This document shows positions 27,252 to 36,600 of a DNA stretch of 64,000 nucleotides, piece by piece. Every line of letters begins with the position of its first letter. Positions within the stretch are counted from its first letter, which is position 1. Source of the DNA: Bacteroidaceae bacterium (GTDB lineage: Bacteria; Bacteroidota; Bacteroidia; Bacteroidales; Bacteroidaceae); NCBI GenBank assembly GCA_024398435.1, contig JAKSJD010000005.1, forward strand, positions 1 to 64,000. The letters are read 5' to 3'. The position numbers and the translations under genes are program-made. The notes below the pieces were generated by a model. That model was not told the DNA's origin and ran no database searches. It was given only the letters and a program-made list of their open reading frames with translations.

Positions 27252-28952
27252 TCACTTTATTTCGAGCAACATCTCATCCACATTGGCTCCAGGAGGTGTC
27301 ATTGGAAGGATATTGTCTTCTTCGAGAACGGCACACTGCAAGAGATAAGGGCCGTCGGTTGATAGCATTCGCTGAATGGCTGCGTCAAGGTTCTCGCGTT
27401 CCACCACTGTCTCACAAGGGATATCGTATGCCTTTGAGATGAGTTCATAGTCGGGATTCATCATTGGAGTGAACGAATAGCGATGGTTGAAGAACATTTC
27501 CTGCCATTGGCGCACATTGCCGAGGAAATTGTTGTTGAGGAGGATAATCTTCACCGGAGCCTTCTGTTCCATGATTGTACCGAGTTCCTGAATGGTCATC
27601 TGGAGTCCGCCGTCACCTACGAAGAGGCATATTGTACGTTCTGGAGCACCGAATGTAGCACCTATTGCTGCAGGAAGGCCGAAGCCCATGGTTCCGCATC
27701 CGCCTGATGTGACTACGCTCCTACCCTTCGTAAACTTGAAGTAGCGGCAACCGAACATCTGGTTCTGACCAACGTCGGTCACGAGTACGCCTTCGTTGTT
27801 TGTGGCTTCCGTCACCTTATTGATTACTTCTGCCATCAGTATCGGACCTTTCTTTGGATGGATGGCCTTGTCGATGACTTTCGTATATTCCATTTCTGCA
27901 TAAGGCTTGAATCCTTCAATCCACTCCTTATGACAGGCATTGCCTACCTTTTCTGTGATTGCTGCAAGTGTCTGCTTGCAATCTCCGAGCACTGCCACAT
28001 CCACCTTCACGTTCTTATTGAACTCTGATGGGTCGATATCGAGATGTATCACCTTTGCCTGCTTTGCATAGGTGTTGAGGTTACCGGTTACGCGGTCGTC
28101 GAAACGCATACCAACGGCAATCAGGAGGTCGCACTTGTTGGTCATCACGTTTGGCGCATAGTTGCCGTGCATTCCGAGTCGGCCCACATTGAGTGGATGG
28201 TCGGTTGGAAGAGCCGACATACCGAGGAACGTACATCCAGCAGGTGCGTTAATCTTCTCGATGAACGTGCAAAGTTCGTCGCGTGCGTTGCCGAGTTCCA
28301 CTCCTTGACCTACGAGTACAAGTGGGCGTTCAGACTTGTTGATAAGTTCTACCGCCTGTTCGATTGATTCAGCAGTTGGCTGTGGAGTTGGGTCGTAACT
28401 GCGAATGAAGTCCACCTTGGCTGGTTGGAACTCCACCTTTCCGGTCTGAGCATTCTTGGCAAAATCGAGGACTACAGGTCCGGGGCGACCGCTCTTGGCG
28501 ATATAGAAAGCACGACTGACAGCCCATGCCACATCTTCTGCACGGCGAATCTGATAGCTCCACTTTGTGATAGGACTTGTGACATTCACCACATCGACCT
28601 CTTGGAAAGCATCAGTACCCAGCATGGCTGTTCCTACCTGACCGCAGATGACGACCATCGGAGTGGAATCAATCATGGCATCGGCAATACCGGTGATGGT
28701 ATTCGTTGCACCTGGTCCGCTTGTCACGATGGCACATCCCACTCGACCTGATACGCGTGCATATCCTTGGGCTGCGTGTACTGCTCCTTGTTCGTGACGA
28801 ACGAGGATGTGGTTGAGTGTTCGCGTGTGGTCGTAGAGTGCATCATACACTGGCATTATCGAACCTCCGGGATAACCGAACAATGTGGTTACGCCTTCGT
28901 TTTCGAGTGATCTCATCAACGCCTCTGCACCTGTTATCGTTTCCTTTGTCAT
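27252..28952 (-). CDS. ilvB: Acetolactate synthase large (catalytic) subunit
   Basis: The 566-residue protein is the thiamine-diphosphate-dependent catalytic subunit, joining two pyruvates, or pyruvate and 2-ketobutyrate. Motifs: EGVTTLFGYPGGSIMPVYDAL with the catalytic Glu downstream in VRHEQGAVHAAQGYARVSG; the central domain with LLIAVGMRFDDRVTGNL; and the ThDP-binding GDGGLQMTIQELGTIMEQKAPVKIILLNN segment near residue 445. Length and order of the three domains are normal. It is the second gene of the ilv operon, 92 bp after ilvD, with the gap holding a short CTAGG-rich repeat. Confidence 0.97.
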   Translation of the reverse strand: MTKETITGAEALMRSLENEGVTTLFGYPGGSIMPVYDALYDHTRTLNHILVRHEQGAVHAAQGYARVSGRVGCAIVTSGPGATNTITGIADAMIDSTPMVVICGQVGTAMLGTDAFQEVDVVNVTSPITKWSYQIRRAEDVAWAVSRAFYIAKSGRPGPVVLDFAKNAQTGKVEFQPAKVDFIRSYDPTPQPTAESIEQAVELINKSERPLVLVGQGVELGNARDELCTFIEKINAPAGCTFLGMSALPTDHPLNVGRLGMHGNYAPNVMTNKCDLLIAVGMRFDDRVTGNLNTYAKQAKVIHLDIDPSEFNKNVKVDVAVLGDCKQTLAAITEKVGNACHKEWIEGFKPYAEMEYTKVIDKAIHPKKGPILMAEVINKVTEATNNEGVLVTDVGQNQMFGCRYFKFTKGRSVVTSGGCGTMGFGLPAAIGATFGAPERTICLFVGDGGLQMTIQELGTIMEQKAPVKIILLNNNFLGNVRQWQEMFFNHRYSFTPMMNPDYELISKAYDIPCETVVERENLDAAIQRMLSTDGPYLLQCAVLEEDNILPMTPPGANVDEMLLEIK

Positions 28953-29044
28953 ATCTTATTGTTTCGTTGTTTTCTATTTTTTCCAGGAATTCTAGGAGCT
29001 CTAGGGATTCTAGGGTATCTAGGAAGCTAAAAAATCCTGGATTT

Positions 29045-30847
29045 CTATTCAATGATTCTGACGCCTCCCTTGTCGGCACTGCTTACGCTCTGAGCATAGG
29101 CGCGAAGCGACTTGCTGACCACTCTCTTGCGCTTGAGTGGCTGCATTGGGCGCGATGCAAGTTCTTCGTCGCTGAGACGCACGTTGATGCTACGGTTAGG
29201 GATGTCGATTTCGATGATATCGCCGTCCATTATCTTGCCGATATTGCCTCCCGAAGCTGCTTCAGGACTGATGTGGCCGATGCTGAGTCCGCTGGTTCCG
29301 CCTGAGAATCGTCCGTCGGTGATGAGTGCGCATTCCTTGCCCATGTGCATCGACTTGATGTAGGATGTTGGGTAGAGCATTTCCTGCATGCCAGGGCCTC
29401 CCTTTGGTCCTTCGTGAGTGATGACTACGACGTCGCCTTTCTTCACCTTACCACCGAGAATACCTTCGCAAGCGTCTTCCTGACTGTCGAAGACTACTGC
29501 CGGACCGGCAAACTTCCAGATGCTCTCGTCCACTCCCGCTGTCTTCACTACGCAACCGTCCTGAGCGATATTACCGAAGAGGATTGCCATTCCGCCATCC
29601 TTCGTATAGGCATGTTCGATATCGCGGATGCATCCGGTGGCGCGGTCCTTGTCGAGCGATGGGTATGTAGTGTTTTGCACTCCGAGTTTGTTGCAGAACA
29701 CGTTGGCTGGAGCCGACGAATAGATGCGAAGTGCCTCTGGATCGATATTATCTTTAAGAATAGAATATGTGTCGATGTCCTGTTCCAATGTATGTCCGTT
29801 CACGCGCTTCACGCTTGTATCGATGAGTCCACCCTTTGCCAGTTCGGCGAGGATGCCCATCATACCACCTGCGCGTCCACACTCCTGCACGCTGTACATC
29901 TGAGTGTTTGGAGCCAACTTACAGAGGAACGGTGTCTTACGTGAGAGTTGGTCAATATCCTTCATCGTGAAGTCCACTTCGGCTTCCTGTGCCACAGCCA
30001 AGAGATGGAGCACCGTATTGGTGGAAGCTCCCATGGCTATGTCGAGCGTCATGGCATTGAGGAATGCAGTGCGCGATGCGATAGAACGAGGGAGAACGCT
30101 TTCGTCGCCGTCCTCATAGTATGCAAATGCATTCTTCACAATCTGACGAGCAGCCTCACGCATCAGTTCTTTGCGGTTGACGTGTGTGGCAAGGACAGTT
30201 CCGTTGCCTGGAAGCGACAGGCCGATGGCTTCAGTCAGGTTGTTCATCGAGTTGGCGGTGAACATACCCGAGCAGCAACCACATCCTGGACAAGCGCGGT
30301 TTTCAACCTCAGCCAGTTCTTCGTCGCTCACGGTCGTGTCGGCACCCTTGACCATGGCAGCGATGAGGTCGAGGTTCTCGCCCTTATACTTGCCGGCTTC
30401 CATTGGTCCGCCCGAAACGAAGATAGTTGGGATATTGAGTCGCATGCTTGCCATGAGCATACCAGGAGTTATCTTGTCGCAGTTGCTGATGCAAATCATG
30501 GCATCGGCCTTGTGGGCATTGACCATGTATTCCACTGAATCGGCAATGATATCACGGCTTGGAAGCGAATAGAGCATACCATCGTGTCCCATTGCGATTC
30601 CGTCGTCGATTGCAATAGTGTTGAATTCTGCAGCATAACAACCCATGCTCTCGATTTCTGCCTTCACGATTTGCCCTGCCTCATGGAGATGAGTATGTCC
30701 GGGAACAAACTGTGTGAACGAGTTGACAATGGCAATAATTGGTTTACCAAATTGTTCGCGTTTCATTCCGTTAGCCACCCAAAGGGCTCTGGCGCCAGCC
30801 ATGCGGCGGCCTTCTGTGCATACAGCACTACGTAACCGATGTTTCAT
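29045..30847 (-). CDS. ilvD: Dihydroxy-acid dehydratase IlvD
   Basis: IlvD dehydrates dihydroxyisovalerate and dihydroxymethylvalerate using an iron-sulfur cluster. The cluster cysteines are in [10 protein letters not shown] near residue 122 and [17 protein letters not shown] near residue 185. The frame is open to 30898, but the promoter at 30869-30899 would lie inside it; [20 protein letters not shown] at 30847 is the standard family N-terminus, so I use 30847 (600 aa). It heads the ilvDBNC operon. A further promoter 290 bp upstream, facing the gene, may give a longer leader. Confidence 0.97.
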   Translation of the reverse strand: MKHRLRSAVCTEGRRMAGARALWVANGMKREQFGKPIIAIVNSFTQFVPGHTHLHEAGQIVKAEIESMGCYAAEFNTIAIDDGIAMGHDGMLYSLPSRDIIADSVEYMVNAHKADAMICISNCDKITPGMLMASMRLNIPTIFVSGGPMEAGKYKGENLDLIAAMVKGADTTVSDEELAEVENRACPGCGCCSGMFTANSMNNLTEAIGLSLPGNGTVLATHVNRKELMREAARQIVKNAFAYYEDGDESVLPRSIASRTAFLNAMTLDIAMGASTNTVLHLLAVAQEAEVDFTMKDIDQLSRKTPFLCKLAPNTQMYSVQECGRAGGMMGILAELAKGGLIDTSVKRVNGHTLEQDIDTYSILKDNIDPEALRIYSSAPANVFCNKLGVQNTTYPSLDKDRATGCIRDIEHAYTKDGGMAILFGNIAQDGCVVKTAGVDESIWKFAGPAVVFDSQEDACEGILGGKVKKGDVVVITHEGPKGGPGMQEMLYPTSYIKSMHMGKECALITDGRFSGGTSGLSIGHISPEAASGGNIGKIMDGDIIEIDIPNRSINVRLSDEELASRPMQPLKRKRVVSKSLRAYAQSVSSADKGGVRIIE

Positions 30848-30868
30848 TTTGCATTTCGAATTATTTTG

Positions 30869-30899
30869 CAAAATTACAACAAATATGCGAATTGGCAAA
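30869..30899 (-). promoter_or_regulatory. Proximal ilvD promoter
   Basis: On the minus strand a TTTG at 30896-30899 is followed after 19 bp by TAATTTTG (30869-30876), a strong Bacteroidetes promoter. Transcription would start about 15 nt before the ilvD ATG. Confidence 0.7.
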
Positions 30900-31135
30900 G
30901 CTTTTTATCATAAAAATTGCTCTTTCGCCTGTCTTTTTGACATTCAGTCGGCAATTCACGCGCGTTTAAATACATATAAACAATATTTCAAGTATCGATT
31001 TGAGGTCATACAAAGCAACAAATTTACAGTTAGGGCGATAAAAACTTCACGTTTCCAATGAGGTTTGTTCGCGTTGCAAGGCCTACTACTTCGCGATGTT
31101 TCGTACCATTCCTCGCCCTCGGTTTTGTTTTCCAC
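30900..31135 (-). ncRNA. Possible ncRNA or ilv leader from the distal promoter
   Basis: The promoter at 31140-31171 would start a minus-strand transcript near 31133 that runs toward ilvD. Its first 100 nt contain GAGG and CCTC blocks that can pair, a CGCG/CGCG hairpin closed around AAG/CTT, and A/C-rich joints, similar in layout to the plus-strand RNA at 31661. The 3' end is unknown, so it could be a long ilvD leader, possibly regulatory. No leader peptide rich in Ile, Leu or Val was seen. Confidence 0.4.
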
Positions 31136-31139
31136 GATG

Positions 31140-31171
31140 CAAAGTTACGAATAAAATTTGATATAAGCAAA
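31140..31171 (-). promoter_or_regulatory. Distal promoter upstream of ilvD (left outward-facing copy)
   Basis: On the minus strand TTTG (31168-31171), a 20-bp spacer and TAACTTTG (31140-31147). The upstream AT-rich stretch to 31201 closely matches the inverted copy at 31592-31657. Confidence 0.75.
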
Positions 31172-31324
31172 TATTTTTATAAATATTTTAATATTTATAA
31201 TTTTATCAAATAAAGAGCCATTTTTGTAAGGCAGGGATGGCAAGCAGCGGGTTTATCATAGGGATATACAGACTCACACTAACCTGAGGCAACCATATTT
31301 AAGGAAAAGACACGGCCCACAAAA

Positions 31325-31514
31325 TTTGCACACAAAAGTGGTGACTGGTAACTTCGTTAATTGCGTGATAATGGGTTATAATATATAATATTATAACAGC
31401 TATTTTATAGAGATTACACCACCCAATAACAATTTAAAAGCATTCAAGTGGAATATTCATAAAATTGGAAAGTAAAAACTATTCAAGTCACCAGTCACCA
31501 CTTTTGTGTGCAAA
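31325..31514. repeat. 29-bp inverted repeat enclosing 132 bp
   Basis: Arms 31325-31353 and 31486-31514 are inverted copies matching at 28 of 29 positions; each contains GCACACAAAAGTGGTGACTG in one orientation. The interior is AT-rich with no supported ORF. It resembles a MITE-like element or a cruciform/hairpin site. No clear target-site duplication was seen. It lies between two outward-facing promoters. Confidence 0.85.
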
Positions 31515-31624
31515 ATCCCCATCTCCATATTTCACATACCATTCCCCAATCTTGCAATCCCCTCTTTGCAAATTGCCCACATTCTGCTAAATCTTTATAA
31601 ATATTAAAAATATTTATAAAAAAG

Positions 31625-31656
31625 TTTGGTTATGTCAAATATTTATTGTATCTTTG
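31625..31656 (+). promoter_or_regulatory. Promoter of the hairpin RNA (right outward-facing copy)
   Basis: TTTG (31625-31628), a 20-bp spacer and TATCTTTG (31649-31656). Transcription would start near 31663, at the base of the first hairpin of the RNA candidate. No ORF lies downstream on this strand. Confidence 0.8.
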
Positions 31657-31660
31657 TGGT

Positions 31661-31760
31661 GTGTTAGAAAAACACAGCAAAACAAGAGGCCTCGAACAGC
31701 TGAACAGAGTGCCACATTCAGCTAAACAAGACCTCTTAAACTGCTAAAATAAATCCGATA
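31661..31760 (+). ncRNA. Candidate small structured RNA
   Basis: Directly after a strong promoter come two hairpins. The first is GTGTT/AACAC at 31661-31675. The second spans 31676-31745: AGCA/TGCT, a 5x5 internal loop, AGAGG/CCTCT, one C-A mismatch, CT/AG, a second 5x5 internal loop, and AGCTGAA/TTCAGCT closing a 12-base loop. The symmetric loops are unlikely by chance. No coding frame fits. The 3' end is not defined by a clear terminator. The next gene on either strand is the GH43 gene on the minus strand. Confidence 0.6.
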
Positions 31761-31859
31761 TAATCAGGGCGTTTTCGACTTGTCTATTCGTTGACCGTCG
31801 ACTTAAAAATTGTACATTGTACTTGGTAAATTGTACATGAACAGGCTCGTTGACTCGGC

Positions 31860-33590
31860 TTAATACTGCATCACGAGAGTACGGAGGAACGACTCGCCTA
31901 CTGGGAGGAAGAGATCGTGACCGGCATCGTTGAGATGGGCAGTGTCGTTAGCCGACTGGAAATACTGACGGCGGAAAGCATCGTCGCGCACACGAATCAC
32001 ACATCTGTTGGAATAGTTGTCAAGCACTGGAACATTGTGAGCCTGACAAATCTCGCGGATTGAAGCAACCACTTGGTCGAAACCAGGACGGTCCACATAC
32101 CATGGAGTGACATAGCCTATATGGCCCTTTGGATACTTCACACGAAGATTGGTGAGCAGATGGTCGAGACTGTCGCGGAATATCTGCAGATTCGTCTCAT
32201 CCTTAGAAACGAACTCAGTATCGTTGTGACCTGCTATGATAAGCACGATATCTGCATCGTTGGTCATCTCAGTATAGCGTTCGCTGATAGCCTTACCGAA
32301 ATTGCGGTCGGTACGATCCCATGCGATGGCACCACCATTGCGACCATAGTTGTTGTAGGTCATTCCGTGAGCCTTTGCCACCTTTGCATGCCAACTCTCG
32401 GACTTATCCTTGAGGTGATTGGCTACGTAGCTGTCGCCTATCACGTTCATGCGAAGCCCCTTCAATGGGTCGGCTTGCACTCTCTCGCCCAACACTGGCC
32501 ATCCATCGGCATTGAACGACATCTTCTTGATGACGAGTTTCGATGCTCCGTTGTCGCCCTTCGAATAGCCATGTGCAAGGAAATACCACTGTCCGTCAAT
32601 CTTGTAGTGAGCTGTATGACCTATGCCATAGAAGTAGTTGTCGGCCTGTGCCACGATATCGCCGCCACCGGCTGCCATATCCACTCCCTTGCTGTCGAGA
32701 TAAGGTCCTTCTACCTTCTTCGAACGACCTACTGCCACCTTGTAGTTGCTGTTGACACCCTTGCAACAATAATCCCATGATACGAAGAGATAATAGTAGC
32801 CACCTTCCTTGATGATGAACGGAGCCTCGATAGCATTGGCACCGGCTGCAGGAGCCTGAGCCGCACGTGCCTTGTCTTCTTCAGAGAGCTGATTTGCCAT
32901 ATTGCGAGGGAGATATCGACGAGCCACTGTCTTCGACTCCCCTACAGGAGTCTTAAAGTCCTTCTGGAGTTTTACGAGTTGGATTCCGTCCCAGAACGAG
33001 CCCCATACAAGCCAAGGATTTCCTTTGTCATCTACGATGAGGTTAGGGTCGATAGCATTCCAATTGGTCTTGCCCTGTTCACTCTTGACCACCATTCCCT
33101 GGTCTTCCCACTTATAGTCGGGCGAATCGGGATTGAGTGTCTTGTTTGTACGCAAGCCGATGGCAGAACCGTTTCTACCGAAACTTGAACAACTGTAATA
33201 CATGTACCACAAGCCATTGTGGAAAGAGATATCTGGTGCCCAGCATCCGCCGCGGAAACCAGGAACAGCTTCCATTGACCATTGAGGGGTTTCGGTCATC
33301 ACTCGCGGTCCTTGCCTCCAATTGAGCATATCGTCGGAGACATTGCACCCGATTCCGGTTGTGAACAGATAGTACTTTCCGTCGCACACTGCCATCACTG
33401 GATCGTGAGCATCGGGATTAGTACCGTCGTAGAAGAATCGTGGGCGCTGCTGTTGTCCCTGTGGACGTGGACGTTGCTGTCCAAGGTTAGGTTGTTGTCC
33501 TGCTCCTGGTTGGGCAAGGACTGAAAGTGGCATACATAGCATACCAAGTGCTACTGGCAACCACTTTTGGTTGAAAAGTTTCTGTTTCAT
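31860..33590 (-). CDS. Secreted GH43-like glycosidase fused to an SGNH esterase
   Basis: The 576-residue protein has a signal peptide (LCMPLSVLAQ) and a Gln/Pro-rich linker (residues 28-50). Residues about 52-370 are a five-bladed propeller of the GH43 type, typical of arabinanases and xylosidases: HDPVMAVCDGKYYLF with Asp63 as probable base, NAIDPNLIVDDKGNPWLVWGSF with the second Asp, and NAIEAPFIIKEGGYYYLFVS with the probable acid Glu. Residues about 378-576 are an SGNH hydrolase: NVIGDSYVANHL near residue 382, IIAGHNDTEF near 453 and DTAHLNDAGHD near 550. The fusion could remove a side chain and its acyl group together. It lies 20 bp after the 33611 gene, likely one operon. Confidence 0.88.
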   Translation of the reverse strand: MKQKLFNQKWLPVALGMLCMPLSVLAQPGAGQQPNLGQQRPRPQGQQQRPRFFYDGTNPDAHDPVMAVCDGKYYLFTTGIGCNVSDDMLNWRQGPRVMTETPQWSMEAVPGFRGGCWAPDISFHNGLWYMYYSCSSFGRNGSAIGLRTNKTLNPDSPDYKWEDQGMVVKSEQGKTNWNAIDPNLIVDDKGNPWLVWGSFWDGIQLVKLQKDFKTPVGESKTVARRYLPRNMANQLSEEDKARAAQAPAAGANAIEAPFIIKEGGYYYLFVSWDYCCKGVNSNYKVAVGRSKKVEGPYLDSKGVDMAAGGGDIVAQADNYFYGIGHTAHYKIDGQWYFLAHGYSKGDNGASKLVIKKMSFNADGWPVLGERVQADPLKGLRMNVIGDSYVANHLKDKSESWHAKVAKAHGMTYNNYGRNGGAIAWDRTDRNFGKAISERYTEMTNDADIVLIIAGHNDTEFVSKDETNLQIFRDSLDHLLTNLRVKYPKGHIGYVTPWYVDRPGFDQVVASIREICQAHNVPVLDNYSNRCVIRVRDDAFRRQYFQSANDTAHLNDAGHDLFLPVGESFLRTLVMQY

Positions 33591-33610
33591 GGATAATTGA
33601 GATTTTATAA

Positions 33611-36600
33611 TTACTTAATAAAAAGTTTCTTTACGGTTCCGTCGGTGTACTGAACAACGTATGCACCCTTGGTGAGAGTGTTGTTCTTCAATGCAGATGG
33701 CTGAAGTTTTGCTCCACTGATGGAATAAACCGACTTGACTTCTGCAGAGCCTTCCTTACCATACTTTTGGTCAACCTGGATATCGTTGATACCCACATCC
33801 TGAGGGTCGACGAGCATGATGCTGCGGAAGAGGTCGATTTCTTCCTGTGGCACCTTCAACTTATTGAGGAAGTAGTTTTCGAACTTTTCCTTGAGAGTTG
33901 CACCAGAGAGAGCCTGAATCACTGCAATTCGTTCCTGGATAGAACTCTTGACGCGTGTACCTGCTGGTGCAAATGACGTGAACTCATAGTCCTCATACAT
34001 CTCTGCAAGCGACATTCCGAGAAGTCCTTCGAGAAGGAATGCGAAGAAACCTGTACGGTCGGCACCCCAAACACAATGGAAGTGAACGCCACGGCCTTCC
34101 TTGATGTGGCCGAGAAGATATTCGAATTCTTCCTTTACACGAGCCTGAGTCTCTGTATTGTTAAGGTCGGAAGCAAGATAATCGTTGGCACCTGCGAAGT
34201 AGTATGTATCACCATGAACGAAGTGGTAGCCAGAGATATTGGTCTCACGGTCCTTATCGTAGCCGTCCTTCCAACGAAGGTCGAGTTCGGCACCGATACC
34301 TACCACCTTCTTCAAATAGTCGAGGTCGGCCTCTGTAGCAGGGTGAGTACCGTTGACTTCACCGCCACGATAAACCAATCCATAGCGAACTGTCTTGCCA
34401 TCGTCTGTTGTCCAACCACCAAGGTCACGCATATTGTAAACACTTGGAGCATAAATCATACGAAGAGGACCTTCAACTTCAAAGTCGCCTTTTGCTACCT
34501 CTTCATCATCAACAACCACTTGATAGCTATATGTATTACCAGGAATAAGGTTTGCAATATAGCAAGCACCCTGACTTGGACGGAAATACTGAACCATCGA
34601 TTCGCCTTCATCGGCACCAGCTGCTGGGCGACGGTTCTTTGCTGTTGGCAATTCTCCTGATGTATTAACATTATACTTCACATAGGCAGTCTTCGCCCCT
34701 TCCTTCACTGATACAGGGATAACCACAGGACGAGGAATATCTCGACGGGCAGGAGCTGCATTCACATAGTTTGCCATGATAGAGGCCGAAGTCTGAGTGT
34801 AGCGAGCTGCTGTGAGATACTTGCGAGCCTTATAATTCTCGATATTTGCCGTGAAATACCAATATGACTCAGATGAAGCAACAGAGAATGCATACTTCGA
34901 CGAAGCATAACTTGTATTGTTGAGATTAGTCACCTTCCAGTCATAGTCCTTATAGTTGCCGATGATGATTCCGCCATCCCATGTTACAGGAACTTGGTCT
35001 GGTTCGGTTGGCATTACCCATACATTGTCGACATGGAGATTCTCCATATCATTCTCAGCAACTACTACACATGGCATGTTGGCCTTAACATGGTCAACAG
35101 GATAAAGAGTGGCATCTGCACCTATCGCACTACCGACTTCATAAACTTCCTTGAACACTCCCTTTGGTACATCGAATGGAACCATGAGTGGAGTGAACTG
35201 ACTTGCTGCGAACGACTTATTGAGAGTCACATTGGCAAGAACTGGCTGTGTTGCCTTGTAAGCTGTACCAGTGCTGAGAGTGAGGTCGGTTGGCTGACCA
35301 TAGAGCAACTTAACATTGTCGATTGCAATCCAGTTGTATTGCTTTGTAGTTGGCTGAAGTTCGAAACCAAGAGTGAGGTCACCGTCTTCGGCTACATCAA
35401 CCTCGAGGATATTCCAATAGTGGCCGAAACCGAACAGCTCATTAGCCATCGTAGTGGTCTTAGGGAATCCACGACCAAGAACATTTGTAGGAACATCATC
35501 AACGGTTGTGGTCTTGTAGCGTCCGTCTTCCATAATATTGATGACTGGCTTTGAGGCTTCACCCAAGAACATTGTTGCTGAGTTGTCGTCTTCAAGGTCG
35601 TACTCATAGCTGTTGATTGTTTCGTTGGTGCCTCTTGGACGGTAGAATGTCTGTGCCATCAATGTATAGTGACCTGCTGGCAGACCCTTCAACTCCTGAG
35701 AAACCTTATCACCCGACATCACATTATAGATTTCGACCATTCCTGGAGACATCCATTTGAGGTTGCCGCCATCTGAAGTCCAGCCATTTGCATTGGTATC
35801 GAATGTGTTGTTTGCAATGAGAGAAGTGAAATCGAACTGACCGGTTGCAGTCGAACCGTTCTTCAAGATGTCCATAAATGCAGCCTTAACCTCTGCAACC
35901 AAAGCCTCAACTTCCTTCTTTGAAGCCTTTTCTTCGGCAAGAGTTGCAAGGGCAGCAGTTGCAACGGCATCAAATGCAGCATGATCTGTAGCTTGAGCAG
36001 CTACGAGATTATAGCCTTCAATCAACTTGGTTGCCTCTTCATAGATGTTTCCACCCGTATTTACCTCTGAACTGATGTATGTGAGGCGGAAGTTGTCGTA
36101 ACCGGCATAAGTGACACTTGTATTGCTTTCGTTGCGGATACCGAGTGTGAGTTTGCCGTCCTCGCCTACTGTGCAGATGAGTTCGTTATCATAAAGTCCG
36201 GCACTGAAAGCAACTGAGAATGCTGTTGAGTTGTCTGGAATGTACTTTCCGCTTTCAAGAGTTGTCCAGTTGCCATCGGATGTTGAAGTCATATAGTCGT
36301 CGATGATGAGCTTCACGAGCTGGGAAGCATCATTGGCATAGATGTAAGTCATGTTCTCGATTGCCTGTCCGTTCTTGTGAGCGTTCCAAGTGTTGGTGTT
36401 GGAATCAGGACGGGAGAATGCCTGAACCTGCAACTTATATGTACCAGGAGTGAGTCCTTCGATTGTCTGATAGATATTGAACGAACCTCCATAAGCTGTG
36501 ATTACATAGTTGGAAGCCAATCCCTTCTTTGCACCCGAGCCGAAGTCGCCACTCCAACCTGCTGTTCCGTCGTTGAACTGAGGATTGACGATAAGACCTG

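Noticed and set aside
30848..31139. Classical attenuator with a leader peptide for the ilv operon
   Set aside because: No short open frame rich in Ile, Leu and Val codons was seen between the distal promoter and ilvD, and no clear terminator/antiterminator pair.
31325..31514. Inverted repeat as an insertion sequence
   Set aside because: The 132-bp interior cannot encode a transposase and no target-site duplication was seen.
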